Below the pieces are notes generated by a model, which saw only the letters and a program-made list of their open reading frames with translations, was not told the origin of the DNA and did not search any database. From Belliella pelovolcani (lineage in GTDB: Bacteria; Bacteroidota; Bacteroidia; Cytophagales; Cyclobacteriaceae), in assembly GCF_900156785.1 (NCBI RefSeq), contig NZ_FTOP01000006.1, positions 1 to 64,000 on the forward strand: a stretch of DNA of 64,000 nt, written 5' to 3'. Numbering within the stretch: position 1 is the stretch's first letter; each line of letters begins with the position of its first letter. This document shows, one piece after another, positions 44,463 to 52,825 of this stretch. The position numbers and the translations under genes are program-made.

Positions 44463-47400
44463 CTACACGGTAATCCGTTCTGATTCCTTCACAGTAATCT
44501 TTCCTCCAATAAACCAGTAAGCCAAAGGCACAAAATACAGGGCTGTAAATGTTCCAATCGTCAGACCACCTATCACAGAGAACACCAATGGTCTCTGCAA
44601 ATCCGCACCCAAGCCAGCACTAAATACAACTGGTAATAAGGCCAGAATCGTTGTGACTGAAGTCATCAAAATGGGTTTCAAGCGAATTTCACCAGCTTCG
44701 TAAAGGGCTCTATCTAAGATCTCTTTGGCGGTAAGCGCTGTGGTATCTTTGTATTTGATACGTAACCTATTGATGGTGTCTATCTTCAATATGGCATCAT
44801 TCACCATGATACCTAGCATCACCACAAGTCCGATGGCTGACATGACATTCAGAGATGTGCCTGTGAGGAAAAGTACAATAAATGCTCCTCCTATCCCTAG
44901 TGGCAGGGTAAAGATCACAATCAATGGCTGTACAAAACTCTCAAACTGAGCCGAAAGGATAAAATACAAGAGTAACACAGCTACCATAAGAATACCAATC
45001 AGCTGACTAATGGTTTCTCGATCCTTGAAGTATTGACCAAAAAAAGAAACCCCAAGATTCTTGTCTGCAGCCCATTCATTGATCTGAGAATCATATTGGG
45101 TGGGATTGTCGGCGTTGAGATTTACAGATTGATAGATCCCTCCCTTGTCTGCTGTGACAAATTTGTAGTGATTCACATAATCGAAGCGAATGAAGTTACT
45201 TAAAGCATATTCATTGCCATCTTGCCCAGCTACGAAGCTGGATCGCAGCAATTGTTCAAAATCTGCCTGTTCCCCTTTCATGCGGATCGGTGTGATTTCA
45301 CCAAATCGTTTGATTTCGGTAATGGTAAAATTCCCAAACAACTTATTGATCTGATCCTGAATTCCCGAAACTGTCACTCCGTATGTGGTCATCTTGGGTG
45401 CATCCAAGCTGAATACTACCGAAGCTTCTTTTTGTAAACCTGGACCTCTATCGTATTCAGGTGTTGGGAAAGTCTCCAACCATTCATCCATTTTTGCTTC
45501 ATCCACTGGTCTTTTTGTTCCCAAATCTTTCCAGCGCACTTCGTAGTAAGGGATATTTGAGGCAAATAATTGATCAAAAGCATTGGGCGCATCCATGACG
45601 CTGATTTCAGCAGTTGGAAAGTTGCTCGTTACCAATTGTCTGAATCGTTGCGTCATTTCATTTTTACTCTCCTGAGATTCAAAAAGGAAATATACGCTAG
45701 CTTGCTGAATGGAATTTTCTCCATCAAAAAGCAGGAACTGCCTAACCCCGATGTCTGACTCTGCTTTGAGATAACCCTCTCCTAGCGCCTCTAGGCTACT
45801 GAGCAGCCTATCTCTATTTTGCTCCACGCCTATGGGTTCATTCCAATCAATCTCTACCAAAGCGTCAAACTTCTCGATTGGTGGTAAGCCTTCTGTTTTC
45901 AAAAGCTGACTGACCAAAAGTGCTAGCGGTATAAAAAGCATGAAAACGGTAAAGCTCAGTCCTCTTCTCAGGAAAATCTTTTGATATAAGGCTTTGTACC
46001 CTCTTAGCACTGCACGGAAAAACTTACTATCCTCCTTGGCTAACTCTTCCACAGATTTATTTCTAAAAAAGAAGTGGTAGAGCATTGGTAATAAGATGAA
46101 GGCGACCAAAAGTGATACAAATAGAATCGCTGCCACTGATACCGCTTGATCATAAAATAGAGCTCCAGATATTCCACTTAGGAATACCAGCGGAATAAAT
46201 ACAGCCAAGGTTGTCAAGACAGAACTGATCAAAGCCGACATGACTTCATTCACTCCTTGTACACAAGCCTCAAATATCGGTAAGCCTTCCTTCCTTTTTC
46301 TGGTAATATTATCCAAGACAATGATGGAGTTGTCAATCAACATACCCAATCCAAGTGCTAAACCACTCAAGGAAATGACGTTGATGGATATTTCGAAGAA
46401 ATAAAAGACCAAAAAGCTGATGATCAGAGAAGAAGGTAAGGAAATCCCAATGATGACGGGTGTTCTATAGTTACCCATGAAGATGAATAAAACGCCAAAT
46501 GCAAACATTCCCCCAAAAAGTAGGGAGGTTTGAAGGTTACTGATTCCAGCATTTAACAAGGTAGATTGATCCTGAGTGACATCAAAATCCACCTGAGGGT
46601 AGTCTGCTCTGAAATAATCCAATGATTCGTAGATCAAAGGCATCATTTCATTCATTTTGGCAGAGGCTTGCTTGTGAACTGTGATGACCAGGCCTTCTTG
46701 TGTTCCAAAGTAGTGATAACCTAATACATCTTTATTTTCATACTTTACTTCAGCTACGCGACCTAGTTCTACTGTGAGTCCCTTGTCATTGGTCACAGGC
46801 AGACGCATGATGTCATCAGGAGTATCTACTCGTGTGGCCATTCGGAGGTAATATCTGAATTGGCCATCTTCTACACTGATCCCAGGAAGTTCTTCATTGC
46901 CAAAGCGGATGGCTCGAATGACATTTTCTTCTGTCATTCCAAGCGCTCTGAGTCCTGCTTTGTCCGGGGTGACAGTGATGCCTCTTTCCTTTTTGCCATT
47001 GATATCCACTAGGGAAACTCCTTGGAGTTGTTCCAGTCGCTTTTTCAGCACATTTTCAGCCAACAAGCTGACTTCTGCATAATCGATTCCTGGTTTTGGT
47101 ATCACTTGCACCCGAATGACGGGAATATCATTCGTATTGATTCGGATCACTTGAGGGCGAGCCAATCCAGCAGGAAGGCTGTTGGTGATCCTATCTATTT
47201 TTTCATTGACATCGATATAGGCCAGCTCCATCTTGGTCCCATAATCAAAAGTGAGTCGAATGGTACCTACTTCACTACCCGCTTTGCTGTCTACTTCTTC
47301 GAGTCCATTGAGTGTCATGAGTTCTGCCCTGATATTGGCAAGAACATTTTGCTCAATAGCCTCCGGTGAGGCATTGGGGTAATTGACTTTGATCACAATC

Positions 47401-47525
47401 TGCGGCACATCTATGGGTGGTAGCAGCGAAATCGGCAATGTTCTGAACACAATCACACTGAACACCATCAGTGCAACAAAAGTCATCAATACGGCAATGG
47501 GTCTCGCTAGTAAAAATCTAACCAT
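44463..47525 (-). CDS. RND efflux permease (first of pair)
   Basis: A 1020-residue protein beginning MVRFLLARPIAVLMTFVALMVFSVIVFRTLPISLLPPIDVPQIVI, the standard RND start. TM4 has LGLGMLIDNSIIVLDNITRKRKEG with the relay aspartate; PPIDVP and YPNASPEAIEQNV are typical of the HAE-1 family. It is preceded by the adaptor gene (5-base gap) and followed by the second permease (10-base gap). It exports hydrophobic compounds or ions with the proton gradient; the substrate cannot be read. Confidence 0.92.
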   Translation of the reverse strand: MVRFLLARPIAVLMTFVALMVFSVIVFRTLPISLLPPIDVPQIVIKVNYPNASPEAIEQNVLANIRAELMTLNGLEEVDSKAGSEVGTIRLTFDYGTKMELAYIDVNEKIDRITNSLPAGLARPQVIRINTNDIPVIRVQVIPKPGIDYAEVSLLAENVLKKRLEQLQGVSLVDINGKKERGITVTPDKAGLRALGMTEENVIRAIRFGNEELPGISVEDGQFRYYLRMATRVDTPDDIMRLPVTNDKGLTVELGRVAEVKYENKDVLGYHYFGTQEGLVITVHKQASAKMNEMMPLIYESLDYFRADYPQVDFDVTQDQSTLLNAGISNLQTSLLFGGMFAFGVLFIFMGNYRTPVIIGISLPSSLIISFLVFYFFEISINVISLSGLALGLGMLIDNSIIVLDNITRKRKEGLPIFEACVQGVNEVMSALISSVLTTLAVFIPLVFLSGISGALFYDQAVSVAAILFVSLLVAFILLPMLYHFFFRNKSVEELAKEDSKFFRAVLRGYKALYQKIFLRRGLSFTVFMLFIPLALLVSQLLKTEGLPPIEKFDALVEIDWNEPIGVEQNRDRLLSSLEALGEGYLKAESDIGVRQFLLFDGENSIQQASVYFLFESQESKNEMTQRFRQLVTSNFPTAEISVMDAPNAFDQLFASNIPYYEVRWKDLGTKRPVDEAKMDEWLETFPTPEYDRGPGLQKEASVVFSLDAPKMTTYGVTVSGIQDQINKLFGNFTITEIKRFGEITPIRMKGEQADFEQLLRSSFVAGQDGNEYALSNFIRFDYVNHYKFVTADKGGIYQSVNLNADNPTQYDSQINEWAADKNLGVSFFGQYFKDRETISQLIGILMVAVLLLYFILSAQFESFVQPLIVIFTLPLGIGGAFIVLFLTGTSLNVMSAIGLVVMLGIMVNDAILKIDTINRLRIKYKDTTALTAKEILDRALYEAGEIRLKPILMTSVTTILALLPVVFSAGLGADLQRPLVFSVIGGLTIGTFTALYFVPLAYWFIGGKITVKESERITV

Positions 47526-47530
47526 AGCGA

Positions 47531-48604
47531 TTAATCTTTTACAATTTGCACTGGTGCCTGATGGGCGAGCTGCAAATTATTGGTGGTAATCACTGTACTG
47601 CCTGGTTCTATTCCTGAGAGAATCTCCACTTCTTTGCCATTGTCTTTGCCAACTTCTACGTAATTCCATTTGGACTCATTGTTTTCGATGGTAAATACCA
47701 CCGCTCTGCTAGATCTGTACACAAGTGCTTGTTTTGGTACTACGATACTGTTGTTTTGTGGGGCTCTTATGATTGCTCGGGCATTCATGCCAGGAAGAAG
47801 GCCTTTGCCATTATTGACCAAAATGCTGACTTGGACCAAGCCATTTTCATCTACCTTAGGGTTGATACTACGAACTGTCCCAGAAAATGGCTCAGCAGAA
47901 CCAGAGACTGGATATACTTCTGCTTTCTGTCCTAGAGAGATTAGGTTGATGTCTGACTCCAGCACTTTTACTCTTAGTTCGAGGGAATTGGTATTGATGA
48001 TCTCCATAAACTCTGCTCCATTAGAAACCAAGCTACCTTTTTTGATTTGTAGGTCTGCTACTCTGCCGGAAGTTGGAGCTTTGACAACTGATTTTTCTAT
48101 TTCGAGTTGCGCTTCTTTCAAGTCTATCTCTGCAGCAAAAAGACCGCTTTTTGCTTTAATTTGATCAGTAATGCTTCCTTTACGCTCTTCATCATCAGAA
48201 CTCATGATGGTCCCAAAGCTGAGGATTTCAGATTCATAGTTGGCTTGCGCATTTTTGAGCTGTATGCGAGCTTTTTCCATTCTGAAATTTGCCTCAGAGT
48301 CATCTAATCGGGCTAAAACAGCTCCCTTTTCCACAAAATCACCTTCTTTGACATTGAGTTCGCTGAGGATCCCTTGTCTTTGAATGACAACTTTCACTTG
48401 ATCCACTGCATCAATTTTACCTGTGGCATTGATTAGGTAGTCGAATGTGCGCTGTTCGGCATTGGCGACTCTCACTGGAGTGGCTGCTACTTCGGCTCTG
48501 AAAGAATCCTTAGGGATCTCTTCATTTTCTTTTTTCTCTTCTTCGCAAGAAAATATACTGCCCAAAAGCAAGGCAGCCATAAAAAACAATCTTCGATGAC
48601 TCAT
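47531..48604 (-). CDS. RND efflux periplasmic adaptor (MFP), lipoprotein
   Basis: A 357-residue membrane-fusion protein. RRLFFMAALLLGSIFSCEEE is a lipoprotein signal with its cysteine near residue 20. A lipoyl-like half-motif (VVIQRQGILSELNVKEGDFVEKGAVLARLDD), a helical hairpin around residues 105-165, the second lipoyl half (VVKAPTSGRVADLQIKKGSLVSNG), a beta-barrel, and the membrane-proximal domain (NSIVVPKQALVYRS) occur in order. It opens the operon with the two permeases; no TolC-type gene is in the window, so the outer-membrane channel must be elsewhere. Confidence 0.92.
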   Translation of the reverse strand: MSHRRLFFMAALLLGSIFSCEEEKKENEEIPKDSFRAEVAATPVRVANAEQRTFDYLINATGKIDAVDQVKVVIQRQGILSELNVKEGDFVEKGAVLARLDDSEANFRMEKARIQLKNAQANYESEILSFGTIMSSDDEERKGSITDQIKAKSGLFAAEIDLKEAQLEIEKSVVKAPTSGRVADLQIKKGSLVSNGAEFMEIINTNSLELRVKVLESDINLISLGQKAEVYPVSGSAEPFSGTVRSINPKVDENGLVQVSILVNNGKGLLPGMNARAIIRAPQNNSIVVPKQALVYRSSRAVVFTIENNESKWNYVEVGKDNGKEVEILSGIEPGSTVITTNNLQLAHQAPVQIVKD

Positions 48605-49051
48605 AAATAATTGAATTAAAGTATTGGGGCTTCAATAAACTAACAAATTAAACAATATCAAAATATCATAGTGTTAAAAAATGAAAAAATGTGATGAAAG
48701 CGAGGGAGGGGGGGGTAGTTATTGGTTATTGGTTGATTGAGGGAATGGGGGGGCGGTAGTTATTGGGGGATTGGTTAAAAAGTTGGAAGGTTGGAAGGTT
48801 GGGGGATCGCACAGATTACATAGATTAGGCGGATTTTTTATTATGATGATTGGGGGATTTAGTTATTGGGGGATTGGTTAAAAAGTTGGAAGGTTGGAAG
48901 GCTGGAAAGTTGGGTTGGATAGGTTGGGAATTGGAAGATTGGAAGATTGGAAGATTGGAAGATTATTTTGATTGGGGAATAGGGTTGGATTGCTTTGTAC
49001 ATGGTACTTTGTACATATTGTACTACCCTAAATCACGATGACCGTCTTGAT
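48605..49051. repeat. Intergenic region with low-complexity GGTTGGAAG repeats
   Basis: No gene is supported. GTTGGAAG/GATTGGAAG words fill about 48780-48965; ATTGGAAG occurs four times in perfect tandem at 48930-48961. Modules such as GGTTATTGGGGGATTGG are found near 48715-48870, and a GCACAGATTACATAGATTAGGCGGATTTTTT module lies near 48808. A 63-codon frame across it reads the repeat and is rejected. Confidence 0.65.
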
Positions 49052-49618
49052 TCAATTATTTCTAGATAGAAGCATTTCAGAGGGAAGGTTGAGCATCAAC
49101 TCAAGCATCTCTATATTGGGTCTTAAAAATTCAATGGGTTTGGGATAAAGTCTTAGACGCATGCCTGCTGGCTTGTTATCTTGGTAGTAATCAATCAGCG
49201 ACACGATGGTTTCTTGATCAGGCACTTCCAATCTTACAGGAACAACCCCATCTCTAATCATCTCCAATTCTTTGGCAGCGCCTTTGGAAAGATCAATCAC
49301 TCTTTTGGAAGATTTGGGTAAGCGATCATTGACTCGAACCCAAACTTCTTTTTCATTCTTCAAATTCACAACTCTGAGCATGGTTCCAAAAGGCAAGTGC
49401 TTGTGTGCGGCAGTTAGCTCCTCCATATTATACACTTCCCCATTGGCTGTTTTCCGCAGATGGAATCTCGTCCCATAATAACTCGCCACACCTTCTTCAA
49501 TCAAGAAAGTAGAATCTGCAACATGGACATTCTCTAAGAGAATAGTCTCATCCTGAGCTTGAACGCTCGTCAAGCCAAAAAATAAAAAAAGACCTATGAT
49601 TAAGCTGATTTTTTTCAT
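49052..49618 (-). CDS. RlpA-like septal ring lytic transglycosylase-family protein
   Basis: A 188-residue secreted protein: signal peptide [22 protein letters not shown], then a double-psi beta-barrel with [69 protein letters not shown], the RlpA pattern. No SPOR domain follows; the last 45 residues are unfamiliar. It may act on peptidoglycan. The inverted repeat TTGGCA-N7-TGCCAA lies 10 bases upstream of its ATG. Confidence 0.85.
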   Translation of the reverse strand: MKKISLIIGLFLFFGLTSVQAQDETILLENVHVADSTFLIEEGVASYYGTRFHLRKTANGEVYNMEELTAAHKHLPFGTMLRVVNLKNEKEVWVRVNDRLPKSSKRVIDLSKGAAKELEMIRDGVVPVRLEVPDQETIVSLIDYYQDNKPAGMRLRLYPKPIEFLRPNIEMLELMLNLPSEMLLSRNN

Positions 49619-49628
49619 CTGCGATTAC

Positions 49629-49647
49629 TTGGCAATTTATATGCCAA
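49629..49647. promoter_or_regulatory. Inverted repeat upstream of the RlpA-like gene
   Basis: TTGGCA (49629-49634), seven bases, TGCCAA (49642-49647) form a perfect 6-base inverted repeat 10 bases from the start codon on the - strand. It may be an operator or a hairpin. At the equivalent place of the other copy of this region (51457-51478) a different palindrome is found (CTGACAAT-N6-ATTGTCAG). Confidence 0.35.
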
Positions 49648-49840
49648 TTGCTGTCATTAATTAAAATCTCACTTGGAAAGGATGTCCCAAGCTGATAACT
49701 TTAAATTTCTTATCGAATAAAGTTAAACTATTTTCATTTAAATCTACACAAGACTTTTCAGCTATAATCAAAATCCTTCACACCGCAGACTGGCATTTGG
49801 GCAAAAGATTGCAGGATTTTTCCAGAATGGAAGAACAAAA
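49633..49840 (+). repeat. Truncated duplicate of the sbcD upstream region and first 25 codons
   Basis: This stretch matches 51461-51672. The upstream half shares ATTAAAATCTCACTTGGAAA, CCCAAGCTGATAACTTTAAA and AGACTTTTCAGCTA. The last 77 bases (49764-49840) match the start of sbcD except for four substitutions; the start ATG has become ATA and the other three changes are synonymous. After 49840 the homology stops abruptly. It is a broken sbcD 5' end, left of an inserted two-gene segment. Confidence 0.85.
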
Positions 49841-49945
49841 TATTCATTTAGCAAATGAACGAATAACTCCTTTTTATTTCATTAAAATTTGATTTTACTA
49901 GATTAAATAGTTATATATGTATTAAACTATTTCAACTTCTTTTTT

Positions 49946-50629
49946 ATGAAACATATACACATTACTTCTATTTTGCTTTTCCTATTTTCCATTCAAGGAT
50001 TCACCCAATCAAATATCTGTTATCCTAATCTATCAGGAACAGACACTCTTCGGTTAACAGTGACTGGATCTGGATCAACCAAAATACAAAACTTCCCAAT
50101 TAACATCGCACCAGCTTGTTTGGATGGGACATACACAAGCAGTTCACAAAGTAATGCACCGCTCAATACTGTAAATGCTGTATCATCAGGTCAAATCATA
50201 ACCAACATTTTATGTCCATCTGCCGCAAATATACAGTGGACACATACATCTGGTAGCGCACCATATTGGATATGGAACAATAATAATGTTTTGATCCAGA
50301 TGCCTAGCGGAGGGAATATTAGCTTCAAAGTGGATGCAAAATCAGCTAATGGTCAAACGATAAAAACTAGAAATATAACCTTTTACAACTTTGGATCCTT
50401 CAAAATATTCCCAAACCCAACAAGTGGCTTAGTAAACATTGATATCAATCCAAAACTTGGTTTTGAATCAGAAATCATCAGTTTAGAAACTCCGTCACTA
50501 AAAACAAATATAAGAATTGAGGGAGAATCAACTTTTGATATCAGGCACTTACCGAATGGTGAATATTGGCTAAAAATTTATTTTGAAGGAAAAGTAGTCA
50601 ACGAACAAAGAATAATCATAAAGAAATAA
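49946..50629 (+). CDS. Secreted protein with T9SS C-terminal sorting domain
   Basis: A 227-residue protein: signal peptide MKHIHITSILLFLFSIQGFTQ, a Ser/Thr/Asn-rich central region with three cysteines (CYPNLSG, ACLDGTY, LCPSAAN), and a C-terminal domain (about residues 150-227) beginning FKIFPNPTSGLVNIDI and ending LPNGEYWLKIYFEGKVVNEQRIIIKK (read in part), the type A sorting signal of the type IX secretion system. The central domain is not recognised. It is the first gene of an insertion between the two copies of the sbcD 5' region, 3 bases before the barrel gene, so the two are co-expressed and may work as a surface pair. Confidence 0.75.
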   Translation: MKHIHITSILLFLFSIQGFTQSNICYPNLSGTDTLRLTVTGSGSTKIQNFPINIAPACLDGTYTSSSQSNAPLNTVNAVSSGQIITNILCPSAANIQWTHTSGSAPYWIWNNNNVLIQMPSGGNISFKVDAKSANGQTIKTRNITFYNFGSFKIFPNPTSGLVNIDINPKLGFESEIISLETPSLKTNIRIEGESTFDIRHLPNGEYWLKIYFEGKVVNEQRIIIKK

Positions 50630-50632
50630 TCC

Positions 50633-51415
50633 ATGGCTAGATTAATCATTTTTGTAATCTTAGTTTCTTTCTCAAATAATGCATTTGCACAAAAGGACAA
50701 AACTAATGCCGGAAGATTTGAAATTTCAGTAGGTAGTGGAGCGCTTATACCCGTTGGGAAATTTGCTTCTACATCAACTACAGGCTTTGAACAAACTGTT
50801 TTCGCAATTCAAGGGGATACTCAATATGATATTCAATATTTTTCAAAAAGAAACCATGGGCATGCTAGACGAGGAGGAGATATAAATTTAGAGGTCAACT
50901 TTCTCGCGGGAAGGTTTTGGGTGCATGGTTTATCTTTTGGACAATCTTCAAATGCTATCAGGATAGAATCAGCAAATAAATACTTCGGAAGTAATCAATT
51001 CCCTATGGAGGTTAATTTTCACGAAAAATATGAGGTACAAAACTTAGCTTATCTAATTGGTTACAGATTTATTTTAACCAATTCAGTTGAATTTCGCCCA
51101 TTTCAAAAAATAGGATTTTCTCGATTAACATTTCCATTTTACATATTAGAGAGTATTAATTCACCAGGGACGACACTTATTCATGATAGAGATAGACCAA
51201 AATCAAACAGTCTATATCTTGAGAGTGGTTTATTGGCAAGTATATCTTTATCAAAGAAGTTTGATTTAGGATTTAACCTTTCATATCGTTTTGCAGATTT
51301 TGACTATATCATGTACAAAAGAGTTGTACCTGGTGGATCAACAACATTAATTGTCCCCGATCAAGTTAATCTGCGGGCAATTATGACGGGATTTAGATTG
51401 GCATATAAGCTATAA
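50633..51415 (+). CDS. Outer-membrane beta-barrel protein, insertion partner
   Basis: A 260-residue protein with a signal peptide (MARLIIFVILVSFSNNAFAQ) and repeated amphipathic strands ending RAIMTGFRLAYKL, as in small barrels. I recognise no specific family. Its ATG is 3 bases after the stop of the T9SS-sorted protein. A perfect inverted repeat at 51457-51478 follows. The base composition (AT-rich) differs from sbcD and sbcC next to it, in line with insertion. Confidence 0.68.
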   Translation: MARLIIFVILVSFSNNAFAQKDKTNAGRFEISVGSGALIPVGKFASTSTTGFEQTVFAIQGDTQYDIQYFSKRNHGHARRGGDINLEVNFLAGRFWVHGLSFGQSSNAIRIESANKYFGSNQFPMEVNFHEKYEVQNLAYLIGYRFILTNSVEFRPFQKIGFSRLTFPFYILESINSPGTTLIHDRDRPKSNSLYLESGLLASISLSKKFDLGFNLSYRFADFDYIMYKRVVPGGSTTLIVPDQVNLRAIMTGFRLAYKL

Positions 51416-51456
51416 ATAATAAAAATAAATTTCAATTTCATTTTTTTCATTCACTT

Positions 51457-51478
51457 CTGACAATTTATTTATTGTCAG
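51457..51478. other. Perfect inverted repeat after the inserted genes
   Basis: CTGACAAT and ATTGTCAG pair fully around TTATTT. No T run follows, so it is a weak terminator at best. It starts the right-hand copy of the duplicated sbcD region and takes the place of TTGGCA-N7-TGCCAA in the left copy. Confidence 0.4.
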
Positions 51479-51672
51479 TTACGGTCATTTATTAAAATCT
51501 CACTTGGAAAGGAATTCCCAAGCTGATAACTTTAAACCTCTAACTTGACGAAGTTAATTTATTTTCACGATAAAAACACTAAAGACTTTTCAGCTATGAT
51601 CAAAATCCTTCACACCGCAGATTGGCATTTGGGCAAAAGATTGCAGGATTTTTCTAGGATGGAAGAACAAAA
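51461..51672 (+). repeat. Right-hand copy of the duplicated sbcD 5' region
   Basis: The counterpart of 49633-49840. It carries the intact ATG at 51596 and continues into the full sbcD gene. Identity is high in the coding part and patchy in the upstream part, where short indels are seen. Confidence 0.85.
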
Positions 51673-52825
51673 ACTCGTCCTAGAAGAAATCATTCAAATC
51701 GCATATGATCAAGAAGTTGACCTAGTTCTACTCGCAGGGGATATCTTTGATACTTTCAACCCTAGTCATGAAGCGGTGGAATTACTCTACAAAACCCTGC
51801 GAAGATTATCCAAAAATGGTGAAAGACCGATCATTGCCATCTCAGGCAATCATGACAGCACGCAGTTTGTCGAAGCTCCAGATCCACTAGCGCGGGAAAT
51901 GGGCATCTTTTTTTACAGCCGCTATGATTCCGTCATCTCTACAGGAAAGTTGGACAATGGAATTGAAATCCTGAACTCTGAATCAGGTTTTATGGAAATC
52001 AAACTCCCAAAACATGCAGAACCAATCCGCATCATTTTAGCTCCATATGCCAATGAAGTACTACTGAAAACCTATCTAGGCGAAGAAGATCGGGAAGCTG
52101 AGTTGCGAAACATTCTTGCAGCAAAATGGCATGACCTTGCTGACCGTTATTGTGACGAGAGCGGCATCAACCTATTTGCAGGGCATTTTTTCTTTGTCAA
52201 AGAAGGTGAAAAACCAGAGCCAGAACCTGAAAGTGAGCGTCCTATCCTACATGTTGGCGGAGCACAGGCACTTTATACTTCCAATATTCCTGCACAAATC
52301 CAATATGCTGCCCTCGGACATTTACACCGTTATCATGCGGTGAGCAAATCCCCTTTCCCTGTGGTGTATTCGAGTTCTCCCCTTGCCTATTCATTTAGCG
52401 AAGCGGATCAGGAAAAAAGAGTAGTGATCATACAAGCAGAAGCTAATAAAGAAGTTTCCTACGAAGCTATACCCCTCCAAGAAGGTAGACCTTTATTCAG
52501 AAAACGCTTTGAAAATTTAGCTGACACCTTGGCTTGGCTGGAAGAGAATCCTTACTGTTTTGTAGAAATCACCTTCGCCACCGAGCATGCCATTGACGCA
52601 GCGACGAGAAAAGCCATCATGAAAGCTCACGATGGAATTGTCAACTTGATCCCAGAGATTCTGCATATCAAAGGTCAGGAAAGCTTAAGCCTCAAAGTAG
52701 AGGATTTGGGAAAAGATATGGTAACACTTTTCAAGATGTATTACAAAAGCGAAAAAGGTCAAGATCCCAATGCGGAGTTGATCGATATTTTTAAAGAAGT
52801 AATCAGCCAAAACGAAGATTTATGA
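51596..52825 (+). CDS. sbcD: Exonuclease SbcCD subunit D
   Basis: A 409-residue metallophosphoesterase, standard SbcD length. Active-site motifs are in order: IKILHTADWHLGKRL (Asp9, His11), DLVLLAGDIFDTFNPS, IIAISGNHDS and AALGHLHRYHAV. A C-terminal capping domain (residues about 290-400) follows. With SbcC it cuts hairpin and palindromic DNA. ATG 51596 is preferred over a longer frame from 51545 because the duplicated region and family alignments start there. It overlaps sbcC by 4 bases. Confidence 0.95.
   Translation: MIKILHTADWHLGKRLQDFSRMEEQKLVLEEIIQIAYDQEVDLVLLAGDIFDTFNPSHEAVELLYKTLRRLSKNGERPIIAISGNHDSTQFVEAPDPLAREMGIFFYSRYDSVISTGKLDNGIEILNSESGFMEIKLPKHAEPIRIILAPYANEVLLKTYLGEEDREAELRNILAAKWHDLADRYCDESGINLFAGHFFFVKEGEKPEPEPESERPILHVGGAQALYTSNIPAQIQYAALGHLHRYHAVSKSPFPVVYSSSPLAYSFSEADQEKRVVIIQAEANKEVSYEAIPLQEGRPLFRKRFENLADTLAWLEENPYCFVEITFATEHAIDAATRKAIMKAHDGIVNLIPEILHIKGQESLSLKVEDLGKDMVTLFKMYYKSEKGQDPNAELIDIFKEVISQNEDL

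Noticed and set aside
48850-49041. 63-codon frame rich in W, K, L, E, G
   Set aside because: Reads ATTGGAAG/GTTGGAAG low-complexity DNA.
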